A stretch of DNA of 64,000 nt from Oscheius sp. JU75 (taxonomy: Eukaryota; Nematoda; Chromadorea; Rhabditida; Rhabditidae), in the NCBI GenBank assembly GCA_037178855.1, contig JASJZC010000007.1, positions 10,912,001 through 10,976,000 of the forward strand, given 5' to 3'. Both the position numbers and the translations under genes were made by a program. Positions 1 to 12,758 of this stretch are shown here, in pieces; position 1 is the stretch's first letter; each line of letters opens with the position of its first letter. The notes beneath the pieces are model-generated. The model saw only the letters and a list, made by a program, of their open reading frames with translations. It did not search any database and was not told the origin of the DNA.

Positions 1-166
1 ATAGCCCGTTTCAGCGGAGTAAGTTCTCTCATCGGGACGTTGTTTCGCATCGAAATGTCCCGACTCGAATAGCGTCTGTTTTCCGGGACGCGAAGATTTG
101 CTCCGTGATTTTTTAAGCAGATGCTCTTCTGCTGAAAACAGCAAGTTTGTAAAAATATGGAAATTA

Positions 167-1639
167 TCAAACTTTTTGAGAGTCAGCTATACGTGACTCT
201 AGAGTAGTTTCAGGATTGCCACTCGTCTGCCCAGTTGTTCTTCTTAACGTGTACCATCTTTTCAGGTTGTTGCAGCCAACAGTTTCAAACAGCACCTGAA
301 CAGATGTCAGTTTGTTTTTAACTGTTTTCGATACTTTTCGATATTTTGAGCTGAAGGCAATGTAGACGAGAATTGTGCATGCTCCCCAAAGATTAACGAG
401 TAGGGCAGATACTTCGACCAGTAGGGTCTCCACAAAGCTGGCTGTATAGGCGCCGATGAGTTCCATGACATTGTTGATGAAGGCCAAGACGTTGAACAGC
501 ATGAAGAATGTCATAATCGCGACAAGCATCAGACTGATGTTCTGTTCCTTTGACCTGTCGTTTCTGAATTGGATAATTTTTTGCAAATTAGCACAAATCA
601 GCTTACCCGCAATGAGTATTCGCAGGTTTTTTGAGCAGAGCCGTTGAAACACTGCTTCCACCGGCCACTGTCACCACATCAGCTTTTTGGCCGTTTGGAA
701 CGGAAACCGAGCGGCTTTTTTCTTGTGAAATGACTGAATAGGCATTGTTATAGAAGTTTAAAGTCTCTTACATCCTCCCAAGGTTCTGCTAGACTCCCTA
801 ATAGCAAAAATTATTCTAACATTCAGGTAGATCAATGAGAAGAATGGCAAAAAGAACATGACGAAGCTGTAGGCTCCATTTCGGTAGTAAATTGTGTAAT
901 TCTCGCCAAACATGAACTCTGATGGGCTGACTATCGGAATGATTTGGGTAATGTTTTGCCTGAAACTGAGTTTTGAATATAAATCGTAATGCCTACTTTG
1001 TGGAGACACAGTTCTGGATTGCCAACTCGAACCATCTGGTGATGTTGAAGAGAAATGACCACAAGACCATTCCGAAAAGTAAACATCGCACAGTGCTGCG
1101 ACTGTTTATTCGCCGCGACTGAAATTAGTTCTCGTAAAGGAAGTTTTACTTAAACTTACAGCACTGAACGGATGGCATATGGCAATGTACCTATGTAAAG
1201 CCACCAGAACTGTCAAGTAGACAGAGCAGGTTAATGATGACTGCGCTATGGGATAGAAGAAAATAATTAAGTAGGCAGATATCAAGGCAACTGAAACCGC
1301 TTTAGAGACGGTTGTAACAACTGCTACCTGTTCTATTTGATCCCTCCGCGTAAACGGGCACGGAAAACACAAAAAAGGAGGAGACAAGAACTGACAGGTC
1401 GCTGATACTTAATGCAAGGAAGAACCAGTTAATTGGCTGTCGTCGCATCTGGAAACCATTGTTTTCGAAGAAAAAAGCCAAAAACATACCGATCTTCGAG
1501 TATAGACCATGATGTTTACGCAATTAAAGAAGATTCCGCAAATGTACGTTATTGGCATGGCGTAGGCTCGGAAAGCAAGCTGGACATCGGTAAAGTCGGC
1601 TGAAGGGCTCGTGTCACACATGGCTCCGTCGACAGTCAT
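167..1639 (-). CDS. Rhodopsin-type neuropeptide GPCR (FMRFamide-receptor-like)
   Basis: Seven-transmembrane receptor of about 400 residues, built from six exons joined by introns of roughly 37-43 nt. It starts at the ATG at 1639. Exon 1 runs into a typical TM1 end (NIMVYTRRS), and exon 2 (from 1448) carries TM2 with the ISDL motif. Exon 3 holds TM3 ending in HRYIAICHPF, the DRY-box equivalent. Exon 4 covers TM4-TM5. A serine/lysine-rich third loop follows. The last exon, ending at 167, has TM6, TM7 and a polar cytoplasmic tail. TM3 has HRY in place of DRY, and the NPxxY motif of TM7 is not obvious, as in several nematode frpr-like receptors. By family it should sit in the plasma membrane of neurons or muscle and signal through G proteins on binding a small amidated peptide. 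The ligand cannot be told from sequence. The phase of every junction was checked and is open throughout. Confidence 0.82.
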
Positions 1640-3070
1640 GCCGGCCTGTAAGTGAGAATAGCGTGATATGGGGTCGAGGCGAAGAATCAGCCAAAGGTGG
1701 CGGGAGCTCTCTTTCTCCCCTTCCCAAGTTAGCCACTTCCGACAGCAGGTGCGTGACGAAGCGTTTTTACCTATTCTGATTCCATCTTTTCAAAAAAGAG
1801 AGGCGACAAACTTTCCCAGAATAGCAGTATGACTCTTTGAGAGTAAAACTCACATGGTAGGTCTTGTTGCCTATGGTGATCTCATCACCATAAGCCCAAG
1901 TATCCATTAGGGAAGGAGGCAGAACAAAGAATAGGGACAGATCATGCGCTTATCCGTCTAGACTCTCCAACATTTTAGACTGTCCTCCTTAACGATAATC
2001 TCCTCGTCATAGAGAAAAGTTATAAGATATAAATAGGACAGAGAAAGGGTAGGGAAATGGTTTTGATCTTCAATTGCAGCTGCCAAAAGATCGCGACAAA
2101 AACTGCTCCGTTTATGGAGCAAAAGCTTAAAATGTTGCTTTCCGAAAATTGCTGGAACTTCCTCCTGGGGGAGCAAATTAGCCCATGGAAAAAGTGAAGA
2201 ATCTGGGTAATAATTGCAACCGATGGGTCTCTCTGGCCGACTTGAAGCGTATTAGATATCTATAAGCATACGTGAGGATTCTCAGCTCATAACAGAGCTG
2301 CTGCCATTTGACCTACCCCCAATAAACATGGATTTCTGCTCAATGGTCAATAAGATTTCTGCGGGTAACCTGGTTAAGAGCTTGATTCTATATAACCTAT
2401 GTAAAAAATAAACGGGATTTAATACAAGAAGAAAAAGAAATTTAGTCATTGCCCCTCTCTCTCCTCTATGGTAATGTAATCCGTATTTGTTTAATGTCAT
2501 TCTGAGGAACTGGGGGTCGAAGAAATGCCATCAATTTTAGGTCGTGTGGACTCGCTGCTCGAACGTTCACTTCCGAACAAAGATTATTCACACTTCATCT
2601 ATCTACCGAGAAGTTGACACTCGCCCGAAAATAGAAAATAGCCCTTCGCTAATCTCCTTCAAAAGAACATGACGAGTGAATAAATCAAAGAATTGCAATT
2701 TTGACTGTTTCGAGAATTTTAGAAGAAATGTTCGAATGTAGGATGAGCAAGAGAATTAAGCATGAGGATCAGGTTTTTCTGCGTTTTTTTGGGCCCAGAA
2801 GAACGGAATGAGCTGGCAAGTCCCAAGTTCAGATCCAGGTAATCAGCGCTTTTTCTAGCTTTTTTAGGTATACTTTCTGAAAATATAAATATTCCAAAAA
2901 CTGTATATGTTATGTTTTTTCTAAAAAGTGACCAAATACTTCAAAACACGCAATTCTGACAATAGCAACACAGCTTGTTCTGTATCCATTAATTTGAATG
3001 ACTCGTCTAGAAAACAGGTTCGGATGGATCATTCAAAGTATTGTTGTGCGAAGATTGAGACGGAGCCACG

Positions 3071-3136
3071 AAAAAAACCCTGTTCCTTTCTTATTTTAAG
3101 GGGTACATTAAAATAAGAAACGAACAGGGTTTTTTT
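3071..3136. repeat. Near-perfect foldback, 29-nt arms, 8-nt loop
   Basis: The left arm (3071-3099) and right arm (3108-3136) are reverse complements with one mismatch, separated by an 8-nt loop. The arms start with an A-run and end with a T-run around an ACCCTGTTC/GAACAGGGT core. It may be a miniature palindromic element or a transcribed hairpin. The loop is short for a microRNA precursor. Confidence 0.85.
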
Positions 3137-4484
3137 TTATTTAAAAAGCTGACCGACATATTACAATCTTGTACGCACATGGACAACAAGTAGTATAGAC
3201 CTAATCACCGTCTTATGAACTATTATCACGTTAATGAGAGTGTGGGCAGACGGCGATCCAGTGAATTTGAATAACAGGAAGCCGTGGGGGCCTGCTTGAG
3301 AAGGGCAGTAATAGTTAATGCTGTTTGCATAAATATGGTCTCACTTTTGGTACCGGACGCCTTTCCGATGTTTTCAACTCGCTAATCTGATTTGTTGAGT
3401 TCTAGTGATGTGGGATACTTCTCACGACGTCAGGCAAATACAGGAAATACAACTCTTTCCCCGGATTTAAAAGTTGTGTACTTCTGTGTGAATATGAGAC
3501 ATAAGGGGGCTTGACTCGTTGGCAATTAGGTAGCTCTCGGATTTCCTCACAGCTTGTCACATCATAAGGAAGCAGCTTGGAGAGGAGGGTAAAGGCTCCC
3601 AAAGTTCCCAAATTAGATGTCTAAGTGCCCGCGCAACAGATCAAATATGCTGTTCCTGGAATCCTTTTTGCCTTTATTGCAAGAGTTCATTTGGTTTACG
3701 TGTGGATTGGAGACAAAAGTTCGATAGTCGTGTTTATTACTAAGGCTACCCGAAAGTGCCCATTCCATATAATAGGCTCTACTCGGTCCATTTTAATGTT
3801 CTCGGGGCTAGGAAGACAGTCAGTGCACAAAAGACTACCAATTGGATGCGTATGTGCATTTCTTCCACAGCCTGTTGGCAACTAATTAGCAAACAACCGA
3901 GCCATAATTAGATATACCCACATAAGCGACGGAGAAGAAGCGAGACGGGGTCTATTTGAACAGGTTAATGCGAACAGATGACGAATTTGACACCAGGATT
4001 GAGATGAGCGGTAATCCCCCCTCACGATTTGTACTTGAGCAATGAATCTGCGAAAAAAGAGGTAGGGGTATGTATTTTGGTGATTTCCTGTTATTGTGTT
4101 GTGGAACTCACCAAACGTGACAAGTTGCTCGCCATATGGCCTAAAACTAGTTCTGATAATCGAAACACACGATCGGATAAATTTTTGCTTCCAACCTTTA
4201 CCCATGATACTTGTTTGTTGGTCCGTCAGTCTAATTGACTAATAAGCTCGGATAGAAACCATACAGGTGGAGAAAACTAACAAACATAAGAGAGAGTGTG
4301 CCAACAAAACAGCAATTGCTCACCTTGACGTATTTTTTCATAGCCGGCTGGACCCTACTCGAGGTCCTACCTTCTCGAGAAGAAGTGCGCGAAGAAAGAC
4401 AAATTGGCCGACGGCACTGAATTTTTCATTTCAGAACACAGAGCGTGGCTGCACCGGCGGAAATTAACAAAACATACTGATTGG

Positions 4485-4517
4485 GCCTTTTTCAAAAAGG
4501 CTTGACCCAAAGTCAAG
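4485..4517. repeat. Two adjacent small palindromes
   Basis: A 17-nt palindrome (4485-4501, arms GCCTTTTT) abuts a second palindrome (4501-4517, arms CTTGAC). Both lie in non-coding DNA. They may be chance or a cruciform/binding site. Confidence 0.5.
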
Positions 4518-5185
4518 TGAGAGCGCCTAAACTTTGGGCAGAAATTGAATCCTCGCGGCGACTCTGTCTCAACCAAGAAGAGAAAACTCACAGGAAGACA
4601 GACGTTCACCAGGAAGTTGGAGGAACAGTTTGAAAGTCAGAGTAAGGATCTCGTTACAATGTCAACATTCGTCAAGATAGGTGTAGCTTGGAAGTGAATT
4701 TTTTTTAAGTAAGCTCTGTCTGCTAAACAAGTTAGCTATTCTATCCATGTAAATGGTTAAATTGGACACTGAGTCTTCCTGAAAAACTGAAAAAAAACCT
4801 GCTACGGTAAAACATGGATTTTTTTGAACAGAAATGACTCAGTGAGGAACCAATAAAGTACAGGATGTTCAAATGACGTCGAAACTTAAGCAAGGGGAGC
4901 TCCAGATTTTGACAGACAATGATGGATGAACATGCAGAGAGACTCTGTTCCAGAAGACAAAGTTTTTGAACGCCCCGCCTAGTATTTGGATTCATTAAGG
5001 CCTGCTGAACAGGACTTGAAAGAAAACACGGTCATATTCTGAGAAGAAAAGTTGGAATCCAAGAACAGCTACAGCCCAAGGAAGGATCCAAAGATCGTTG
5101 TCATTAAACTAATTAGAAGAGAGAGGTTGCCACTACTAGAACAAATTCTATGGTATTTCCAGGAGGGAGCTTGTTTCTTAGACCT

Positions 5186-5193
5186 TATAAATA
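5186..5193 (+). promoter_or_regulatory. TATA-like box upstream of P450
   Basis: TATAAATA lies about 200 bases before the P450 start codon, on the same strand, in otherwise non-coding DNA. The assignment as core promoter is inference. Confidence 0.35.
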
Positions 5194-5392
5194 TCAGTAC
5201 GTATTGCCCCGAGCTTTGATCTCGATCCCTCTTGACATCATTATACTTTGGAGTTGTCGAACGGGGCTTGGGAGGCTCGAGTCTAGCAGAAGGTAGACTC
5301 TAGTCTCGAACAGTCAAACAGACACGATTAGATAAAGAGAGTATACGGGTGCTCCTGTCAGTGAGCATTGCTGTCTCTTCGTGGTGTCAACA

Positions 5393-8300
5393 ATGTTTTG
5401 GCTTCTACTCTTCACCTTCTTAATCATTTATTTAACCTATCTCTACTGGTGAGTCTTTCTTAGAGATCAAAAAATGTGAAAATGTCAGGGGACGGAAGAA
5501 AGCCTTCAAGTTGCGTGAACAGCTTGGCTTAAAAGGACCTCCTCCGCATTTCATCTTCGGAAACATGGATTATTTCATTAACCGAAATAAGGATATGGGT
5601 TACGATGATGGCTATGTACAGCTGGAAAATTGGGCTCAGGAGTATGGAGACACTTTTGCGTTGGGACTCATTAAGGGACTTGAATAAAAATGGCTTCAGA
5701 TTGTATATGGGAACGAATCTACAAATTGTCTCGGTTGACGAAGCTTTTGTAAAGGAGGCCTTCATCCGTCAGTTTTCAAATTTCTCCGACCGCGTAGTGC
5801 CTAGTGTCTTCAAAAACAATGGTATTAGTAGCTTAGTCGTGTTTATATATCCTCATTATTAGGCCTACAACAGTCGCTCGTCCAAATGGGCAAGGCCGAA
5901 GGATGGAAAGAGGTCCGGAGTTGTGTTTCCCCCATGTTTTCTACAGGTCAAACCTTCCATAGTACTCAAATAGGAAGTTTTAGGCAAAATGAGAACAATG
6001 TACGAGACGGTCAAGGACAAAATCGACGAGTTCATGATCATCGTTGAAGAGCACAGCGCAAATGGAGCCCGTTTCGATATTTACGAGTAAGTCTCACTTA
6101 CCACCTTCGTGTAGCGAGGCATTGTTTATTCCTCCACCCTCTCTACGAGTAGACAAAAAGGCTGAAAACAATATCTTAACGAGGAAAATTAGAGCATAAA
6201 TAGTTTGCTTTGAAAGCTGTGGAAGAGGTGACGAGATACTTTGTTGCAAAATTTCCTCTACGCTGTGTTTACTCCCAACGGGATGGTTAATTCGTGTTTG
6301 GTAGGGGAGAGTAGGCGCAGAATATACGCAAATTACAAGTGTTAGGAAACACTGATTTTTGGGCCTAATAAAATATTTTACCTGCTAGGAAATACCAGCA
6401 AAACAATTGAACAAGCCAGTTCAAAAAGTTAGGAAAAAAATTTTGGCAACCTTATTGGGAACAACATTCATACTGCGCGGCAGAGTCGTTAAGTCACAGT
6501 AAACAAAACATCATAAAGATCTCCGCCTATTATGAGACTTTTCGGCTACCGTACTACGTTTTTTTACATAGAACTTCCCAGATAGAAACTAAATAGCCTT
6601 GTTGCTAACTGGGAGCTTCAAAAAGCTATTTTGTAAAAGTTGTGTTTTTGGGGGGTTAACAAGGTTTTGTAGGTCAAACACTTGAAAATGTAGACATAGA
6701 ATCTTAAATGAATCGCCTATAAAGTGTTTTGCTTTAGAATTTGCAAAATCAGTTAATAACGAAAGAAACGATATAGCAGTGTGACCACCCCATGACAAAA
6801 AGAGTTGTTTCCTGAATGCAGGTGGCAGAATTGAGATTGTTTTGAGCGTCAGAAGAATTAGTCAACACTTTTGGTATCAATGTTTTGCAGCGACTTTCAA
6901 GCTCTGACCATGGATGTTATCGGAAAGTGTGCCTTCGCCATCGAGAGCAACTGTCAACGGGATAGAAATGAGGTAAGGCTCCTAGTCAGAAAGCCTAAGA
7001 AATCTTTAGATTTTCTACACAAGAGCCAAGGAAATGTTCAACCAGATTGACATGAAGGCCAATCTTCTTGTTCCGCTTTCCAGTAAGTATAAAAGTCATC
7101 ACAAGTCCTTACAAATACCTCAATTTGGTTTGTTATTAACCAAAATGTGCTCTAAATAGGGAGAGCGGGTACGAGGAAGCAGATACTAGATAAAAGCAAA
7201 AAGCCCTCGACTTCCTGACCACGAATTAGACGTTAAGTGTGAGCTGAGCTGTAAGATTTATATTTCACCCGGAAATAGGTTGCCAACTCGTAACTTCTCG
7301 GAATGCGACCGGATATGCTACCAAAATGACAAAATAGCGGGCATATTTTTGCAGGGTCGAGGATCCCAAATTCAATTAGCGTTTTACATGAAATTGGCGT
7401 GAAACATCAAGGGAAACAAACAAAATATGTTGACCTGGAGCAGGGTATATACGCGCGACATCCGAATTGGGGCGGAAGTTTCAGTCATAGGGACATTTTT
7501 GCCTGATCAAGGAGTCAGCGCAGCTCTTTTCTACCATACATATTAGCAAAAAAATTGTCTTTTCTTTGAAGTGAGTGCGCGCAGTAGGAGGGTAATTAGA
7601 GAAGATCAAGAAGGAAAATGGAGAAGATGTGTCCGTCGGAGCTCGTTTAGTCTCAGATCTCTTTCTCAATTTTCAAATCTAAAAAGATTCACCTAGGGAG
7701 GAGGGAAAGGGAACTGAGAAGGCAGGAAGTTAGGTCAAAGTTTTATTCAGGCATCATACTTTTACGACGGACTTCCCCGTGCCCTTTATAGAAACCCTCC
7801 CAGGAGTTGGGTGGCGCCATGGTACAAAAAATCTCCTAGGGCGTTCCCGAAATCCGAGTCTCACGCAGGCACAAAAGACCTCCCTAACAGAATTTCCCCT
7901 GTTTGAGCGATCAACGGCCTACTGATTTCTAGTGCTGCACCGCTCCGTGGATCTTTTAATGAAAATGCGCTCTTATCTCGTAGCAGATTCTTGGAATTGG
8001 CAGACTAATTTTCAGTCTTCGTATCGGAACTAAGTTGGCTATGGAAGTACTTTTATCCGCTATCGGCAATGGCTGCTGCTGAGCAACCTCTTCTGGATGG
8101 GCTGGGACGAGTGTAAGTTTCGTTTAATGACGCGCTGCCAGGCAGAAATAGTCAGAAATCGTCATCACTACGCTAGAGAATGTGTTTAAAGAGCAAGGGC
8201 CAAAGAATTTTCCAGCTACGACCAGCGAAAGGCTGAAGGCTCCTCGGACAGCTATGATATCCTGCAGCTTCTTCTGAACAAGGAAGAGACTCCTGGAAAG

Positions 8301-9114
8301 GTTCAGTTTCAACCTGGCATCAATAGTCAAATATTCAGGGCCTTTCACGGACTCAAGTCATCGAAAACTGTTTTGCCTTTCTCCTAGCAGGATATGAGAC
8401 CACTTCAACGGCTTTAGGATACTGCGCGTATCTGCTGGCCACGCATCCTGAAATCCAGGAAAAATTGTTCCAAGAAATTAAGGAAACGAAGGACCAGCAT
8501 GTACGGGTGTCGTAAAGATGCTAACTAACCCTGTCTTAGGGTCTGACTTTCGACTCAATCCATAGCATGAAATATCTGGACGCTGTCTTTAAGGAGAGCC
8601 TTCGCATTTATCCTCCGGTCATCAAGTAAGAAGTTTTTTCATTGTGGTCACTTATTAAGCTTCACGTCTCGCGAATGCGTAGCAGATACCACCGTTAACG
8701 GTATCTTTATTCCGAAAGGAACATGGATCTTTGTGCCACCCTACACCATGCATCATCGTGAATCACACTGGCCGAATCCTTCCAAATTCGAGCCAGAAAG
8801 GTAAAATCAGTGGCTCAGAAGCGAAAAACAGGTTCACAGATTCTTGGACTGGGATGACAAATCATCTGTGAACTGGGTCCCATTTGGCATCGGACCACGC
8901 TTCTGTGTAGGAATGAGATTTGCCGAGATGGAGTTCAAGATGACACTGGCAAAATTAATGGACAAATTCAAAATTATAAATCCTCCTGGAGAGCCGGTTC
9001 GATTGTTTGCTCGCTAAAATGAATGTATAAGTTTAGAAATTGATTGGGAATACCATTGGAATAATTATGCAACCGCTTGGAGGGATTCATGTTCAGCTTG
9101 AGAAGAGAAATTGA
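5393..9114 (+). CDS. Cytochrome P450, CYP3/CYP13-like
   Basis: Microsomal haem-thiolate monooxygenase of about 500 residues in more than ten exons. The N-terminus has a hydrophobic ER anchor (MFWLLLFTFLIIYLTYLYW) and then a basic stretch and the proline hinge GLKGPPP. The I-helix oxygen-binding motif reads AGYETTS, the K-helix ExxR is in FKESLRIYPPV, and the meander reads FEPERF. The haem loop is FGIGPRFCVG with the cysteine ligand. The last short exon ends at the TGA at 9112-9114. Two introns are long, about 6087-6888 and 7082-8015; the remainder are about 35-80 nt. All catalytic elements are intact, so the enzyme should be active. CYP3-clan members oxidise hydrophobic xenobiotics or lipids with electrons from NADPH-P450 reductase; the substrate here is unknown. 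The junction near 8119-8197 was chosen as one 79-nt intron because the shorter alternative leaves an in-frame stop. Confidence 0.9.
6088..6888. other. Large P450 intron, no embedded gene seen
   Basis: An intron of about 800 nt between the exon ending in FDIYE and the exon starting DFQALTMDV. It is AT-rich and holds no coding frame of note. Confidence 0.6.
7082..8015. other. Second large P450 intron, no embedded gene seen
   Basis: An intron of about 930 nt preceding the exon that begins IFVSELSW. Nothing recognisable was found on either strand. Confidence 0.6.
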
Positions 9115-10230
9115 ACTTATGTCTGAGCGCATGAATTGAAAATAAATCATACTCTGTACAAAAATAAATTATGAACTTCTGTGGAAGCTGATGGCCTATT
9201 CATGCAACTTTCTGACTACCATGGATAATTACAGCATACTCTGGAAACTTACAGGCTATACAGGACCTTGATGGTCAGCTCCTAACAAGTTGCAAACGAA
9301 CCAGGACTCTAATAAGCTCACAAGGATATTAGCTGATTGAACAGGACCATTAAAAGTTCCTAAGAGACTAATCAGGACAATCGATGCCGATACAGACCAC
9401 TCACAGACTGCTTTGTGGACCGACATTTTATTCAATATGGCGGGAGACAGATGAAACGTTTTTGAGACACCAAAAGAGAAGTAAAAAGGCAGGACGATTG
9501 GAGTAGGCTGGGTGCAACAGTACCAGACTTATGCTGAACTCAACGCCAACGCCTATTTAGGTGTAAGTGAGATTTTGTGTTTTCGTCATTTTGCTTCAAT
9601 TTTTGGAGTATGTGTTCATGCCTGATATTTTTTGTCTCGCATATATCATGTATCGGTCTGGAATCAAGTTGCCTCGGCCATAAACTTGAAACCTCGGGAG
9701 TTAGACAGAGCGCGCTATTGGTTCAGCAATAATGCCACAAAGACCTTTGGTTCTCAGCGCAATTGCAAATTCGATTCGTCTTTTTGTTGCTATTATCCAA
9801 CGATAGTTCTCGAAGATTCACTAAAGTGGCAATCATCCAAAAGAGAATTCGTTTCAGCCTTTTGCTCTACTGTACTCTGCCAACCAGTCCTTTAAAATCT
9901 GACCCAGTGCGTCACAGCAGATGTAGCGTCGCGATAATTTATATAGTTGCTTTATACGTTTGATACGGACCATTTTCTCGTGAATTTCGCTCACAGATAC
10001 CAAACTGGTTTTTCAGCAGAATGGTTACCACACGATCTCGAGCCTCGGACTCGAGTAGGGAAAGGTGCGTCACCAGGTTTTTCCAGCTATTCTTCTTACA
10101 GTTTTCACTATGTACCTCGAGCACCAGTGTCTATAGAAGGAACCTTTGGAAGCAAGTATCTAGATCACTATTTAGAGGTTTGCTTGATGATAATCGCACT
10201 TTTAAAATACTACTTCAGAACGACTGTTTG
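9115..10230. other. Intergenic, no recognised gene
   Basis: This is the 3' flank of the P450 and the 5' flank of the phosphotransferase. Open frames overlap each other without family similarity. An AATAAA at about 9140 may be the P450 polyadenylation signal. Confidence 0.45.
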
Positions 10231-11805
10231 ATGACAACAGAAGAGCTGAAACGGCTAAGTTTGCACAAGTATTCGGCCGTCGACACATCGTGGCTGGACG
10301 AGCTCTGTATGAAAACGTTCTGGGAACGTGTAGTCTTGTTCTATCCACTCTGGCTAGCTCCAAACTTGATCACTTTAATTGGCAAGTTCTTATTCCCGAC
10401 TTTGTTCAAAATATTCTTCAGGTCTCATCGTAAATCTCATCACCGTCCTGACTCTCACTTATTACTGCCCTACAGCGACGGAAACAGCTCCCTCCTGGGT
10501 CTATTTCCTCGCAGCTCTTGGTCTTTTCGCGTATCAGACTCTCGATGCCACAGGTAATCAGTTTTACTCTTTATTTTTGAATTACGAAATGAAGATGGGA
10601 AACAAGCAAGGCGAACTGGTAGCTCCTCGCCTCTCGGAGAGCTTTTCGATCACGGATGCGATTCTATTTCTCAAATATTCGTCACCCTGAATGTCTGCTA
10701 CGCTCTTCAACTCGGACAAGTTCGTGGAGCTGCCTTCTTCGTCTGTGTGGTCTCAATGTCTCTCTTCTACTGCGCCCATTGGAGTACATACTGTACCGGA
10801 ACTTTGAAGTAAGTTTGCAATTATAATTACTTGTGAGATCCTTCAAAAATGTGTAGGGTTGATGTGTATTACAATTAACCGGATCGAATTGACACTCTTA
10901 AATCCTTTACTTCCGATTTCTCAGAGACGGGTTCGAATCTGGCAAACTTGAGCTTAGGTTGCAACTTCAGCACTATCAAATTTCATTCCAGGTTTGCTCG
11001 TTTCGATGTGACCGAAGCACAAATGACAGTCATTGGAATGCTGCTAGCCACGGGACTTTTCGGCCCGAATCTGTGGTCGATCGGTAAGACTGTTCCTAGC
11101 TTTTAGTAACACAGGTTTAGGTCTCTTTGGATACCAGCTTCGTCATCTGGTGATACTTGGAACAGTCCTCGGAACTATCTATCAAGGAACAAGCTATCTC
11201 TCCGTAGTTTGGACCGGAGGAGTTGGAAAGAATGGCTCAACAGGTAATTGTCTTTTGTCATTCATTCCCGTTTTTTGTTTTCAGTTGCCGGAACCTCTGT
11301 TCTATTTCCTATATGCCCACTGGCAGCCGTAGTTGTTCCCTTCTGTATGATGTATACCAAGGCTGACAGCTCGGTATTTGATGAAAATATTGCCCTGTTC
11401 GTCATGCTGTTCGGAGCCGTCGCGTCCAAGGTAAGTTTTTTTTTTGTCTTACTGTCTCTTTTTCTCTGTTTCTCTGTCCTTCTGTCTCTCTGTCTCTCTG
11501 TCACTCTGTAGCAAACTCTATGCATTACAGGCTACCAACAGACTGATCGTTGGACATATGAGCAGAAGTGAACTATTCCTATGGGATTGGATCTATCTGG
11601 CACCGATGGGACTGATGTTGAACCAGTGAGTTACCCTCCATTTGCTTTGTACCTTCTTTCTTTCAGATACTACGACTACATCTTCTCCGAGTCCAAGCTT
11701 CTTGTGGTTGGAACAATCTACGCTTACGGTTCTCTTCTCATTTACTGTATTGTGATAACTAGGCAAATTTGTGATTACATGCGTATCTACTGTTTCAAAA
11801 TTTGA
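10231..11805 (+). CDS. Choline/ethanolamine phosphotransferase (CEPT-type)
   Basis: Multi-pass ER/Golgi enzyme that moves phosphocholine or phosphoethanolamine from its CDP form to diacylglycerol, the last step of the Kennedy pathway. The CDP-alcohol phosphotransferase signature is complete after splicing: DG-x2-AR-x8-G-x3-D-x3-D across DATDGKQARR and [10 protein letters not shown]. Flanking blocks also match animal CEPT1/CHPT1: [38 protein letters not shown] and [10 protein letters not shown]. The length is about 390 residues, close to the family norm, with a run of hydrophobic segments. The start at 10231 is the first ATG in frame with the conserved N-terminal helix; an upstream exon is not excluded. 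Intron 10382-10421 has a GC-AG boundary. The intron at about 11431-11530 carries a TCTG-rich microsatellite. I cannot tell from sequence whether choline or ethanolamine is preferred. Confidence 0.93.
11441..11515 (+). repeat. TCTG/TCTC-rich microsatellite in intron
   Basis: An imperfect pyrimidine-rich run with repeated TGTCTCTC units lies wholly within an intron of the phosphotransferase gene. Related shorter tracts occur at about 34555-34600 and 44145-44170. Confidence 0.7.
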
Positions 11806-12158
11806 TACGTTTGATGTAACATCGTATGAGCAAAGTAAAAATTTTTAGCACAATTTTCATAAAAGCATAAGACAGATGTCGCTAAATGACGATAAAACTC
11901 ACATAGGCATTGCGAAACTGTTCAGGTGACAACTTAGAACCTCGACGTTTACCGATCTCGCTTTCGATCTCGGCCTAGTTTCGACTGTCATAATTGTCGA
12001 GCTAGACCAGCGATATGCTTTCGGGGTACCAATCCAGGGCTGATAACATCAAAGGATCGTCTAGGCCCTGCTGAGATTTGAAACAGAGACTATTCCAGGT
12101 TGCGCTGCTTACAATTTAATAAACAAGCGCTGTGCATACGCGCCGCGCATGTGTCAGC

Positions 12159-12166
12159 TATAAAAG
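12159..12166 (+). promoter_or_regulatory. Consensus TATA box
   Basis: TATAAAAG on the + strand sits about 590 bases before the start of the ShK-domain gene, which lies downstream on the same strand. It may be that gene's promoter with an untranslated first exon. No coding exon in between could be supported. Confidence 0.35.
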
Positions 12167-12758
12167 ACGGGAACTGTGCTTCATACTCTCTTTCCGAGCT
12201 TCCACCACTCTCCGCTTTGTCCTTCTCTCTCTCTAATCTTTCTAGTTTTCAGAGCTTGGTCTAGAATTTTATTCATACCTATAGGAGGCATATGGACAGT
12301 TCCGCTCCGAGAGAAGCAGCTTAAACCTTTTCCAAAGGCAGTTTTCGTTTTCAGCATCATTGGCATGTATGTTGCCCGTTTGGAAATCTTCACTTAGTCT
12401 GTACAACATTTGTTTTGCTGCAGGAACAAATGGCGTTGTCGACATGTATTCAGTCGAAGAATCTTTCGAAGTTGGTCTTTACTTTGCAGAAGGAAAAGTT
12501 GCATCTGCCTTAATTTATATGAGCTGAAATGTGCATAGAGGGAGTTGATGAGGACGACATTTCGGCTGATACTAGTTTTTTGATAACGAAACGATTGGGA
12601 TAAACGATGATATAGTCGTTTTGGTAACCCGGTGAAACAACTAAAACAGTTAAAACATAAAAAGAAAATCGCCGGCTCGTTTCATAACCTGGGCTCCGTA
12701 TGTTTGACAGTCACGTTTCTTATTGTTACCCGCGCGGGAGAGTCTCTGACCAGTCTAT

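Larger units (their letters stand above)
1640..5392. other. 3.7-kb gap with no recognised gene; contains hairpins
   Basis: Only short, low-quality reading frames with no family resemblance are present on either strand. The stretch contains a strong foldback at 3071-3136 and two adjacent small palindromes at 4485-4517. A TATA-like box at 5186-5193 probably belongs to the downstream P450 gene. The gap presumably holds the divergent promoters of the GPCR and the P450. Confidence 0.5.

Noticed and set aside
3071-3136. Bacterial-type intrinsic terminator
   Set aside because: The hairpin plus T-run looks similar, but the window is clearly eukaryotic (spliced genes, nuclear tRNA).
8150-8215. A 32-nt intron in the P450 gene
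   Set aside because: The alternative leaves a frame mismatch or an in-frame stop. One 79-nt intron from the donor at 8112 restores the frame cleanly.
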